DNA of 64,000 nt, from positions 62,001 through 126,000 of the forward strand of contig JAEXZY010000154.1 in assembly GCA_023404955.1 (NCBI GenBank), written 5' to 3'. The notes beneath the pieces were generated by a model. That model did not search any database, was not told the DNA's origin, and was given only the letters and a program-made list of their open reading frames with translations. Of the stretch, positions 9,026 through 17,126 are shown one piece after another (within the stretch, counting starts at the first letter, position 1; every line of letters starts with the position of its first letter). The DNA is from Actinomycetes bacterium (lineage in GTDB: Bacteria; Actinomycetota; Actinomycetes; Mycobacteriales; Mycobacteriaceae). The position numbers were made by a program, and so were the translations under genes.

Positions 9026-9921
9026 GGCATGTCCGGATCGCCGACGGTGCGCTCGTCGAGGCGGAGTCAGCGCAGGACGCGACGTTCTCGCTGACCGGCG
9101 AGCTCAGCGACGACCGCCGGCTGGTCTCCGTCGCCGATGTCGACGCCACGTGCGCCGAGATAGCCGACCGGGTCGCGCGGTGGCCGCAGGCCGCGGCGGT
9201 GTGCGACGACGTGCTGCGCGCGCTCGATCCGTCGGGGCCGGCGTTCGCCGGCGTCATCACCGAATCCCTGGCGTACTCGACGCTGCAGGCGGGCGAGGAG
9301 TTCCGGCGCTGGCTGGCCGAACGGGGCCCGGCCACCGTCCCGGCGACGCCCGAACCGGTTGTCGCGCATCGTGACGACGACCGGTTGACGGTCAGGTTCA
9401 ATCGCCCCGCCCGGCACAACGCGTTCTCCACCGCCGCCCGGGCGGCCCTGCTGGACGCACTCGATGTCGCCCTGCTCGACCCGTCGATCGACGAGCTCGT
9501 GCTGGCGGGCAACGGCCCGTCGTTCTGCAGCGGCGGTGATCTCGCCGAGTTCGGTACCCTCGCCGATCCGGCCAGCGCACATCTGGCCCGCACCCGGTAC
9601 AGCCCGGCCCTGGCACTGGCGGAGCTCACCGCCCGGCTGGGACCCGCGTGCCGGGCCGAGGTGCACGGGCACGTGCAGGGCAGCGGTCTCGAGATGGCCG
9701 CGTTCTGCGGCCGGGTGGTGTGCCATCCCGACGCGGTGCTGGGGCTGCCCGAACTGGCGCTGGGCCTGCTGCCCGGCGCCGGTGGGACGGTGAGCGTCAC
9801 CCGCCGCATCGGCCGCTGGCGGACCGCCTATCTCGTCCTGTCCGGCCGCACGCTCGACGCCGAGACCGCGCTGGGGTGGGGGCTCGTCGACGAGATCAGC
9901 GCTGACGTGCCGGCCGGATGA
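9022..9921 (+). CDS. Enoyl-CoA hydratase/isomerase family protein
   Basis: 299 residues. The first ~110 are an extra N-terminal segment. The crotonase fold then begins with VRFNRPARHNAFSTAARAAL. The oxyanion-hole motifs FCSGGDLAEFG and GHVQGSGLEMA are intact, and LPELALGLLPGAGGTV is the region that carries the catalytic glutamate in hydratases. The GTG start overlaps the fadD4 stop (GTGA), so the ligase and this enzyme probably act in sequence on one acyl-CoA. The C-terminus is short (ends soon after GWGLVDEIS) and its last 26 bases overlap the convergent SDR gene. Confidence 0.85.
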   Translation: MRHVRIADGALVEAESAQDATFSLTGELSDDRRLVSVADVDATCAEIADRVARWPQAAAVCDDVLRALDPSGPAFAGVITESLAYSTLQAGEEFRRWLAERGPATVPATPEPVVAHRDDDRLTVRFNRPARHNAFSTAARAALLDALDVALLDPSIDELVLAGNGPSFCSGGDLAEFGTLADPASAHLARTRYSPALALAELTARLGPACRAEVHGHVQGSGLEMAAFCGRVVCHPDAVLGLPELALGLLPGAGGTVSVTRRIGRWRTAYLVLSGRTLDAETALGWGLVDEISADVPAG

Positions 9922-10624
9922 TCAGTTCGTTGACGTCCACCTCCGCCGGTTCACCGATGGCATAGGCGATCCCGCGGGCGATCGAGTCCGGCGGGATCGC
10001 GGCCGCGCGGTAGTCCTGCATGGCCGCGGCCGCGGTGGAATCGGTGATGGTGTCGGCCAGCTCGGACTCGACGACACCGGGGGACACCGTCGTCACCCTG
10101 ATCGACGGGTCGACCTCGAGTCGCAATCCCTCGGTGATGGCCCACGCCGCGTACTTGGTGGCGCAGTAGACGGCCGCGGTGGGCACCACCTCGTGCGCTC
10201 CGATCGAGGCGACGGTGACGAAGTGGCCGCCGCCCTGCCGCTGGAAGTGCGGCAGGGCCGCGGCGATTCCGTTGAGCAGACCCCGCACGTTCACGTCGAT
10301 CATGGTGTCCCACTGGTCGACCAGCAGCGCGTCCAGGCGCGACAGCGGCATCACCCCGGCGTTGTTGACGATCACGTCGAGGCGGCCGTGCGCGGCGACG
10401 GTCGCGTCGACGAATGCGCTCACTGCGGCCCGGTCGGTGACGTCGAGTGTGCGGACCTCGATGCTGCCGCCCCGCGCCGTGATGCGCTCGGCGAGCGCGT
10501 CGAGCCGGTCGGCCCGCCGCGCGCCGGCAACGACGTGATGTCCTTCTGCGGCGAGCCGTTCGGCGACGGCCTCGCCGATTCCACTGCTGGCTCCGGTGAC
10601 GATGATGATCTTCGAATCGCTCAT
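9896..10624 (-). CDS. Short-chain dehydrogenase/reductase
   Basis: 242-residue classical SDR. NAD(P)-binding TGASSGIG is at residues 10-17, NNAG near 89, catalytic Ser in VASIGAH, and the Tyr-Lys pair in YCATKYAAW. The Arg-rich turn GARRADRLD after the second beta strand favours NADP(H). It is the last gene of a leftward set fadE3-GntR-SDR, separated from the GntR gene by 56 bases, and overlaps the crotonase gene tail to tail by 26 bases. The substrate is unknown. Confidence 0.88.
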   Translation of the reverse strand: MSDSKIIIVTGASSGIGEAVAERLAAEGHHVVAGARRADRLDALAERITARGGSIEVRTLDVTDRAAVSAFVDATVAAHGRLDVIVNNAGVMPLSRLDALLVDQWDTMIDVNVRGLLNGIAAALPHFQRQGGGHFVTVASIGAHEVVPTAAVYCATKYAAWAITEGLRLEVDPSIRVTTVSPGVVESELADTITDSTAAAAMQDYRAAAIPPDSIARGIAYAIGEPAEVDVNELIIRPARQR

Positions 10625-10680
10625 GACACGAGCTTCACCGGCGGCGATGCGCGCAACCAGGGTGCGCTACACCCTGCCAG

Positions 10681-11409
10681 CTATCCGGAACGATGCAGGG
10701 TGATCCGATAGGTGTACTGCTCGGGCAGGAAATGGCTGACCGCCAGTTCGACGGCACGTCCGTCGGTGTCGCGGTAGAGCCGGTCCGCCCGCAGCATCGG
10801 ATGCCCCTGCGCGCATCCGATGGCGGCCGCGATACCGGCATCGGCGGCGCCCACGGTGATCGACTGAGCGGCCTCGGCGATCGGGCTGCCCAGGTGCGGC
10901 TCGAGCAGCCCGATCACCGTGTGTCGGCTCTGCGCTCTGGTACGCAGATCCGCGGAATCGGTGACCATCGCCGCCACGTCGGGCGGAAGGTGAACGACGG
11001 TGTGGCCGAACGGGATTCCGTCGTGTATCCGACGGAAGACGACGGTGTGCACGATGTCGCGGTCGAGACGGAGGCGGCTGGCGGCATCTATGTCGACCCG
11101 CCGGCGCAGACCATCGAGAACCTCCATCGTCGTGTCGTCGGACAAGCTCATCAAGTCGTCGATCGAACCGAGCCGGCGTAAGTAGCGGCGGCTCTGCCCG
11201 CCGGCGTAACTGCCCCGCCCGGGCACTCGGTAGACCAGCCCCTCGGCGACCAGATCCTGGAAGGCGCGCCGCACGGTCTGGCGTGACAAGCCATGGCGCT
11301 CCGACAGTTCGGACTCCGTCGGCAATCGGGCGCCGTCTGCGTAGCGGCCGCCGCGGATCTCGTCGCGCAGCTGTTCGCGCAGCACCTGGTAGGCGGGCGC
11401 GGTCTTCAT
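10681..11409 (-). CDS. GntR family (HutC/UTRA type) transcriptional regulator
   Basis: 242 residues. An N-terminal winged helix-turn-helix (residues 5-70; LPTESELSERHGLSRQTVRRAFQ) is followed by a UTRA ligand-binding domain ending in FLPEQYTYRITLHRSG. The start codon directly abuts the fadE3 stop (TAG then ATG), so it is co-transcribed with fadE3 and the SDR. The context suggests that it controls this lipid operon and perhaps the divergent double-hotdog operon, with a small molecule as effector. The inverted repeat between the divergent operons is a candidate binding site. Confidence 0.92.
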   Translation of the reverse strand: MKTAPAYQVLREQLRDEIRGGRYADGARLPTESELSERHGLSRQTVRRAFQDLVAEGLVYRVPGRGSYAGGQSRRYLRRLGSIDDLMSLSDDTTMEVLDGLRRRVDIDAASRLRLDRDIVHTVVFRRIHDGIPFGHTVVHLPPDVAAMVTDSADLRTRAQSRHTVIGLLEPHLGSPIAEAAQSITVGAADAGIAAAIGCAQGHPMLRADRLYRDTDGRAVELAVSHFLPEQYTYRITLHRSG

Positions 11410-12570
11410 CTAGATGCCGCCGCGGGTGATGAGTTGGGTGGCGATGACGTTGCGTTGGATCTCGTTGGTGCCTTCGCCGACGATCATGAGGGGGGCGTCG
11501 CGGAAGTAGCGTTCGACGTCGTATTCGGTCGAGTAGCCGTAGCCGCCGTGGATGCGCACGGCGTTGAGGGTGATGGTCATGGCGGCTTCGGAGGCGAACA
11601 GTTTGGCCATCCCGGCTTCCATGTCGGCGCGCCCGCCGCTGTCGTAGCAGTCGGCGGCGTGCAGAGTGAGCTGGCGGGCGGCAGTCAGGGAGGTGGCCAT
11701 GTCGGCGAGGTAGTGGCCGACGGCTTGGTGCTTCCAGATGGGTTGGCCGAAGCTCACGCGATCCTGGGCGTAGGCCAGGGCATCGTCGAGAGCGGCGGTG
11801 GCCACGCCGAGGGCGCGCGCGGCGACTTGGATGCGGCCGGTCTCCAGGCCTTTCATCATCTGAGCAAACCCTTGACCAGGCGTGCCGCTGAGGATCGCGG
11901 TGGCGGGGACGCGGGCGTCATCGAAGGACAGTTCGCAGGATTCGACGCCCTTGTAGCCGAGTTTGGGTAGGTCGCGGGAGACGGTGAGGCCGGGGGTGGG
12001 GTTCTCGACGAGCACGATGGAGATCCCTCGGTGTTTGGGTGCGGCGGTGGGATCGGTTTTGCACAGCAGCGCGATCAGCCCGGAGCGCCGCGCGTTGGAG
12101 ATCCACGTCTTGGCGCCGGTGATCACGAGGTCGTCGCCGTCGGGGCGGGCGAGGGTGGTCATGTTCTGCAGGTCGGAGCCGCCGCCGGGTTCGGTCAGGG
12201 CCATGGTGGCGCGTAGCTCGCCGGTGGCCATGGCGGGTAGGTACGTCTGCTTCTGCTCCTCGGTGCCGAACAGGGCGAGCAGTTTGGCGACCACGGTGTG
12301 CCCGCCCATCGCGCCGGCCAGGCTCATCCAGCCGCGGGCCAGTTCTTGGGTGACCAGCACGTAGCAACGGGTGCTGACCGGGGTGCCGCCATACTCCTCG
12401 GGCACGGCCAAGCCGTAGATCCCGATCTGCTTCATCTGCTCGATCCACGCCTCGGGGTAGGTGTTGGCGTGCTCGACCTCGCGCACCGACGGGCGCACCT
12501 CACGATCGATGAACGTCCGCACGGTCTCGACCAGCATGACCTCGTCTTCGGTCAGCATATGTACGGCCAT
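11410..12570 (-). CDS. fadE3: Acyl-CoA dehydrogenase, FadE3 type
   Basis: FAD-dependent desaturation of an acyl-CoA at the alpha-beta bond. 386 residues, normal for the family. TEPGGGSDLQNM and GAKTWISNA line the flavin and substrate site. The C-terminal VRIHGGYGYSTEYDVERYFRDA and IVGEGTNEIQRNVIA carry the usual catalytic-Glu region. The ATG at 12570 gives the family N-terminus (HMLTEDEVMLVETVRTFI); the open frame extends farther but without similarity. It starts the leftward operon fadE3-GntR-SDR and is divergent, 38 bases away, from the double-hotdog gene, sharing a short promoter region with it. Confidence 0.92.
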   Translation of the reverse strand: MAVHMLTEDEVMLVETVRTFIDREVRPSVREVEHANTYPEAWIEQMKQIGIYGLAVPEEYGGTPVSTRCYVLVTQELARGWMSLAGAMGGHTVVAKLLALFGTEEQKQTYLPAMATGELRATMALTEPGGGSDLQNMTTLARPDGDDLVITGAKTWISNARRSGLIALLCKTDPTAAPKHRGISIVLVENPTPGLTVSRDLPKLGYKGVESCELSFDDARVPATAILSGTPGQGFAQMMKGLETGRIQVAARALGVATAALDDALAYAQDRVSFGQPIWKHQAVGHYLADMATSLTAARQLTLHAADCYDSGGRADMEAGMAKLFASEAAMTITLNAVRIHGGYGYSTEYDVERYFRDAPLMIVGEGTNEIQRNVIATQLITRGGI

Positions 12571-12580
12571 AGGCCCGATG

Positions 12581-12600
12581 TTGACACACGGAAACGTCAA
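12581..12600. promoter_or_regulatory. Inverted repeat TTGAC-N10-GTCAA between divergent operons
   Basis: TTGAC at 12581-12585 and GTCAA at 12596-12600 form an inverted repeat in the 38-base gap between fadE3 and the double-hotdog gene. The arms match the arms of the fadD4 palindrome (TTGAC-N4-GTCAA), but the spacing differs by six bases. It may be an operator serving both directions. Confidence 0.35.
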
Positions 12601-12608
12601 GTGCCAGC

Positions 12609-13610
12609 ATGCAGGCTGTGAATTTGTCCGGCCAAATGCTGGAGGGACCGTTCTTCGACGACCTGCGTGTGGGCGAGGTGTTCGACACCGCACCGTCGAT
12701 GACGCTGACGTCGGGTGCGGCGGCGACGCACCAGGCGATCCTCGGCGACCGGATGCGTCTGCCCCTCGACGCGGAGCTCTCCGCCGCCGTGACCGGTGGC
12801 GCGCTCGCCCACCCCGCGCTGGTCTGGGATGTCGCGATCGGCCAGTCCACGCTCGTCACGCAGCGTGTCATGGCCAACCTGTTCTACCGGGGCCTGGTGT
12901 TTCACCGCTTCCCGCTCATCGGCGACACGCTGCACACTCGGACCGAGGTGGTCGGGTTGAAGCAGAATTCGAACAGGCCAGGACGCACCGCGACCGGTCT
13001 GGCCGCGTTGCGGATGACGACGACGGACGGCGCCGGACGCCTCGTGCTCGATTTCCACCGCTGCGCGATGCTGCCGTGCAGCGCCGACACGGTCGACACC
13101 GGCCACCACGACGACATGGACGCGATCGGCGCGGTCGCCGGTTCGCCCCCCGATCCCGTCGCCGACTGGGACGTGGACACCTTTCGGGCGCGGGTGGCCG
13201 GTTCGGGAGTTGTACCGGTCGCCGGCACGGTGCTGCGGAGCACCGCCGACGTCGTCACCAGTGCCCCGGAACTGGCTCGTCTCACTCTGAACATTGCTGC
13301 CACACATCATGATTCGCGGGTATCCGGCAGGCGTCTCGTGTACGGCGGTCACACGATCGGCCTGGCGCTGGCGCAGGCCACCCGCCTGCTGCCCAATCTG
13401 GTCGCTGTGTCCGGGTGGGAGTCCTGCCAGCACACGGCACCGGTGCACGAGGGTGACACCCTCTACAGCGATCTCACGATCGAGGCTGCCGAACCGCGCA
13501 CGGACGGCCGGGGTGTGACGGTGCGACTGCGCTCCATCGTCTACACAGCGGGCGTCGACGGTGACGATCGGGCTGCTCTCGACTGGGTGTTCACCGGTCT
13601 CGTGCTGTAG
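12609..13610 (+). CDS. Double-hotdog (MaoC-like) protein, Rv0216 type
   Basis: 333 residues that fit two hotdog folds in tandem. The N-terminal half (FFDDLRVGEVFDTAPSMTLT) is the usual MaoC-family opening, and the second half contains RLVYGGHTIGLALAQATRLL, a hydratase-like motif with the dehydratase Asp replaced. (R)-specific enoyl-CoA hydratases of the MaoC type are the nearest relatives, but the catalytic Asp-His pair is not clearly seen, so enzymatic activity is uncertain. The start may be the ATG at 12609 or the one at 12636. It begins a rightward operon with a CoA transferase and an amidohydrolase. Confidence 0.82.
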   Translation: MQAVNLSGQMLEGPFFDDLRVGEVFDTAPSMTLTSGAAATHQAILGDRMRLPLDAELSAAVTGGALAHPALVWDVAIGQSTLVTQRVMANLFYRGLVFHRFPLIGDTLHTRTEVVGLKQNSNRPGRTATGLAALRMTTTDGAGRLVLDFHRCAMLPCSADTVDTGHHDDMDAIGAVAGSPPDPVADWDVDTFRARVAGSGVVPVAGTVLRSTADVVTSAPELARLTLNIAATHHDSRVSGRRLVYGGHTIGLALAQATRLLPNLVAVSGWESCQHTAPVHEGDTLYSDLTIEAAEPRTDGRGVTVRLRSIVYTAGVDGDDRAALDWVFTGLVL

Positions 13611-13628
13611 ACGTCGCACAATGGTGCG

Positions 13629-14753
13629 GTGTCGTCCCTGCCGCCCCTGACGATTCCTGCGGCCGTGCTGGCCGCGGCGGGCGAGACGACGCGTGCCGTG
13701 ACCGGGATGACCGGGGTGGATCTCGACGCCGCGGAGCTGCTTGGCGGCCGCGCCGCACTTCTCGGCACGGTCCCAGCTGGCTCGGTGTCGGCGGGCGGTG
13801 CGACGCAACTTCTGGGCGCGCCCGACGGGTGGTGCGCGCTGACCTTGGCGCGACCCGATGACGTGGATGCGGTGCCCGCGCTCATCGAGGGCGAGCTGAG
13901 CGACGGCGACGTGTGGTCAGCCGTTCGACAGTGCGCGAGTGAGCTCGGTGTGAACCGGTTCGCCGAACGCGCGCGCCTGTTGGGGTTGCCTGTGGGGGTG
14001 CTGGATGAGACAGCCCCGTCAGCACCTGTGGTTCGGCGCAGCGGGCACCGAGCGTCGCCGCGTCCGCTGCGCGACCTTCTGGTCGCCGACCTGACCTCGA
14101 TGTGGGCTGGTCCGCTGTGCGGTCGCCTACTCGCGCGCGCCGGCGCCACGGTCGTGAAGGTGGAGAGCCGGCGACGCCCGGACGGCACCCGCAGCGGATC
14201 GCCGGAGTTCTTCGACTGGATGAACGGCGAAAAGCTCTCGTACCTGGCCGATTTCGAGCACCGGGACGCGGTGCTCCGATTACTGAGCGTCGCCGACGTG
14301 GTGCTGGAGTCGTCGCGTCCGGCGGCGCTGCACCGCCGCGGCCTGGGCCCCGACGATGTCCCAGCCCGGGACGGCCGCGTATGGGTGCAGATCACCGGCC
14401 ACGGAACCATGGGGGAACGGGCGCACTGGGTGGCCTTCGGCGATGACGCGGCCGTCTCCGGCGGACTGGTCGGCGGTACCGACACGGCGCCCATGTTCTG
14501 CGGGGATGCGATCGCCGATCCGCTGACCGGGCTCGACGCCACCCGCGCCGTGCTCGAATCGCTCGCGCGGGGCGGGGGAGAGGTGATCGCCGTGGCGATG
14601 GCGGCGGTGGCGGCACGCTACGCGCAACTGTCACTCACCGACGAAATACCCTGCTGTGCAACGGTTCTCACGACCGGTCCGGCCGCGTCACTGGGTGCGG
14701 ACAACGAGCTCGTCGAGCACATCGTGGCCAGGCGCGAGGCGCGGACGTGCTGA
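13629..14753 (+). CDS. Class III (CaiB/BaiF-type) CoA transferase with rearranged domain order
   Basis: 374 residues. The typical N-terminal core of the family (LLVADLTSMWAGPLCGRLLA, then GATVVKVES) appears only at residue ~155 instead of the beginning. The Gly-Asp motif that carries the catalytic aspartate is seen as CGDAIADPLTGLDA near 295. The first ~140 residues resemble the C-terminal part of family members (GAPDGWCALTLARPDD). The usual NRNKRS-type loop is replaced by NGEKLSYLADFEH. This looks like a half-size or permuted member, so transferase activity is likely but not certain. It lies 18 bases after the hotdog gene and overlaps the amidohydrolase by 7 bases. Confidence 0.78.
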   Translation: MSSLPPLTIPAAVLAAAGETTRAVTGMTGVDLDAAELLGGRAALLGTVPAGSVSAGGATQLLGAPDGWCALTLARPDDVDAVPALIEGELSDGDVWSAVRQCASELGVNRFAERARLLGLPVGVLDETAPSAPVVRRSGHRASPRPLRDLLVADLTSMWAGPLCGRLLARAGATVVKVESRRRPDGTRSGSPEFFDWMNGEKLSYLADFEHRDAVLRLLSVADVVLESSRPAALHRRGLGPDDVPARDGRVWVQITGHGTMGERAHWVAFGDDAAVSGGLVGGTDTAPMFCGDAIADPLTGLDATRAVLESLARGGGEVIAVAMAAVAARYAQLSLTDEIPCCATVLTTGPAASLGADNELVEHIVARREARTC

Positions 14754-16048
14754 TCCGCAGGGCCGCCCTGCTCGACGGCGCCGTCACCGACCTCCGCGTG
14801 AACGCTCGCATCGAGGAGACGGCCCCGCACCTGCCCCCACGGCCCGGTGAAACGGTCTGGAATGCCGACGGAGGCACGGTCATCCCAGGTTTGCACGATC
14901 ACCACCTGCACCTGCGATCCGCTGCGGCCGCCCTCCGATCCGTGCACGTCGGACCCGATGCTGCCGACGGCCCGGCACAGCTGACGCAGACACTTCGAAG
15001 CGCAGTGGCCGGTCAGGACGGTTGGATCCGAGCGGTCGGTTACCACGAATCCGTCGCGGGCCGCCTCGATCGCGACGTGCTCGACCGAATCTCCCCTTCG
15101 GTCCCGCTGCGCATCCAAGACCGCAGCGGGGTCCTGTGGACGCTCAACTCCGCCGGACTCGCCGCCGTCGGTCTGCGTGACCATCCCGACGGCAGGCTAC
15201 GGAGCAACGACACCCGATGGTCGGCGGCGTTGGCCCGCAGCGACATCGGGCTGGGCGACGTCAGCGCCCACCTCAGCTCTGCCGGCGTCACCGGCGTCAC
15301 CGACGCCACCCCCGACCTGAACCCCGGGGACATCGAGGCGCTCACCGCGGCACACCATCGCGGCGAGCTGGCGCAGCGGGTGCACTGCCTGGCCCCGGGC
15401 AAGCGCATCCTGCACGACGACGACCTCGACGTCGAGGGTGTGACGGCGTGGATCGGCGAACGCCATGCCGCCGGCATTCCCGTCGCGCTGCACTGTGTCA
15501 CCGCCGCCCAATTGGTGGTCGCGCTCGCCGCTCTCGCCGCCGCAGGCCGCCACCCCGGCGACCGCATCGAGCACGCGGCCGTCGTACCGGACGGCACGCT
15601 GCGCGACCTGGTCGCGAGCGGCGTCACCGTCGTCACGCAGCCGAACTTCGTCGCCGAACGCGGTGACCGCTACCTGCACGACATTTCAGCTGCCGAGCAT
15701 CACGAACTATGGCGGGTGGCTTCCCTGCGCGCCGCGGGCGTGCCGGTCGCCCTGTCCACTGACGCCCCGTTCGGGCGGGCGGATCCCTGGGCCGCGATGC
15801 GCGCCGCCGTGACCAGGCGAACGTCCTCGGGAGCAGTCCTGGGCGTCGACGAAAAGGTGCACCCCGCAGAGGCTCTGACGATGTTCACCGGCGGACCGCG
15901 GCGTCCGGAGACCCCGCGCCGTGTCGAGGCAGGCGCGCCCGGCGACCTGTGCCTGCTGTCGGTGCCCCCGCGGCAGGCCCTGGCTGACCTCGACGCGCAG
16001 ATGGTGGCCGCGACAGTGGTGGGAGGCCGACTGGTGTTCGAGCGCTGA
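14747..16048 (+). CDS. Amidohydrolase family protein
   Basis: 433 residues of the metal-dependent amidohydrolase superfamily (amidohydrolase-3/YtcJ-like). The metal-binding His-x-His is at residues 53-55 in GLHDHHLHLRS. VALHCVTAAQ and RIEHAAVV supply later histidine ligands, and LSTDAPFG supplies the conserved Asp. The C-terminal AGAPGDLCLL...VVGGRLVFE is the usual beta-sandwich closing strand. It starts at a GTG that overlaps the CoA-transferase stop region. It probably hydrolyses an amide, ester or ring, but the substrate is not deducible. The operon suggests coupling to acyl-CoA chemistry. Confidence 0.85.
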   Translation: MLIRRAALLDGAVTDLRVNARIEETAPHLPPRPGETVWNADGGTVIPGLHDHHLHLRSAAAALRSVHVGPDAADGPAQLTQTLRSAVAGQDGWIRAVGYHESVAGRLDRDVLDRISPSVPLRIQDRSGVLWTLNSAGLAAVGLRDHPDGRLRSNDTRWSAALARSDIGLGDVSAHLSSAGVTGVTDATPDLNPGDIEALTAAHHRGELAQRVHCLAPGKRILHDDDLDVEGVTAWIGERHAAGIPVALHCVTAAQLVVALAALAAAGRHPGDRIEHAAVVPDGTLRDLVASGVTVVTQPNFVAERGDRYLHDISAAEHHELWRVASLRAAGVPVALSTDAPFGRADPWAAMRAAVTRRTSSGAVLGVDEKVHPAEALTMFTGGPRRPETPRRVEAGAPGDLCLLSVPPRQALADLDAQMVAATVVGGRLVFER

Positions 16049-16051
16049 GTC

Positions 16052-16966
16052 TCAGGCGGACGGAACCGCGTATCTGCCCCGCAGCAGATCGCACTGGCTG
16101 GCGAAAAACTGCTGAGAAACTTCGGCTTTGGGTGCGATGCCGTCGAATCCGTGGAACGCGCCCGGCACCACCGTCACCTCACACGGCACGCCGGCGTCCT
16201 GTAACCGCTGCGCGTAGGCCAGATCCTCGTCGTGGAACAGGTCGAGCGTGCCGACCCCGATCCACGCCGGAGGCAGCCCGGCGAGATCGGTGCGACGGGC
16301 CGGAACGGCCACGTCGGGATCGGCATCGCGCAGATAGGCCTGCCAGCCGTAGCGGTTGCTCGTCTGGTTCCAGAGTCGATGGCCCGGGTTGTCGAGATCG
16401 GCGCGCCCGACCGTGCGGTCATCGAGCATCGGGTACACCAGAATCTGTGCCACGAGCGGTATCTCGTTGCGATCGCGGGCGAGAAGAGCCAGCGCCGCTG
16501 CCAAGCCGCCACCCGCGCTGGCGCCGCCGATCGCGACTCGGTCCGGGTCGACGGACGGCAACCCGGCCAGCCACGTCAGCGCCGCGTAGCAGTCCTCCAG
16601 CGGTGTCGGATACGGATGTTCCGGAGCCAGGCGGTAATTCACCGCGGCAACCGTGGCGCCGAGCTTCTCGGCGAAGCGGCGGCACAGCACGTCGTCCTGG
16701 GCGGCATCACCGATCACGTACCCGCCGCCGTGAATCCACAGCAGCGCCGGGCCGGTGGAAGACGCACCGGCCGGCCGGTGCAGACGTACCGACACGCCGG
16801 AGCCCAGCGTGATTACCTCGACATCCGACGGCGGAGTGCGCCACATCAGCCGCGACGCCGCGCGCACGAACGGCAGCGTGACCGGTGTGATCATCTGTTT
16901 CGGCAGCAGACGGGCGCTACGGCGCAGCTCAGGGTGAAAATCGACGACGGGCTTCGTGCGGGCCAT
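16052..16966 (-). CDS. lipW: Alpha/beta hydrolase of the hormone-sensitive lipase family, LipW type
   Basis: 304-residue esterase/lipase. The oxyanion motif HGGG is at residues 79-82, nucleophile Ser150 in GGASAGG, Asp242 in GTLDLFHDED, and His272 in PGAFHGFD, so the triad is complete. The ATG at 16966 is preferred because upstream codons (up to 17173) have no family similarity and would overlap the divergent lipC promoter. It converges on the amidohydrolase with a 3-base gap. Cytosolic, with no signal peptide. The natural ester is unknown. Confidence 0.9.
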   Translation of the reverse strand: MARTKPVVDFHPELRRSARLLPKQMITPVTLPFVRAASRLMWRTPPSDVEVITLGSGVSVRLHRPAGASSTGPALLWIHGGGYVIGDAAQDDVLCRRFAEKLGATVAAVNYRLAPEHPYPTPLEDCYAALTWLAGLPSVDPDRVAIGGASAGGGLAAALALLARDRNEIPLVAQILVYPMLDDRTVGRADLDNPGHRLWNQTSNRYGWQAYLRDADPDVAVPARRTDLAGLPPAWIGVGTLDLFHDEDLAYAQRLQDAGVPCEVTVVPGAFHGFDGIAPKAEVSQQFFASQCDLLRGRYAVPSA

Positions 16967-17126
16967 CGGTTCAGTATGCGCAGTGCGCTGGCGGCTTCGG
17001 CTGGACCGCCTCTGACCTGCGCATTCGGTCGAGACCATGTCACAGGAGCACCACAGCTGAAAAACAGTAGACAACCCTGCGCCGATTGTCTGTTTGAGCA
17101 TCGATGGTGGGGGTACGGTAGCCGCC

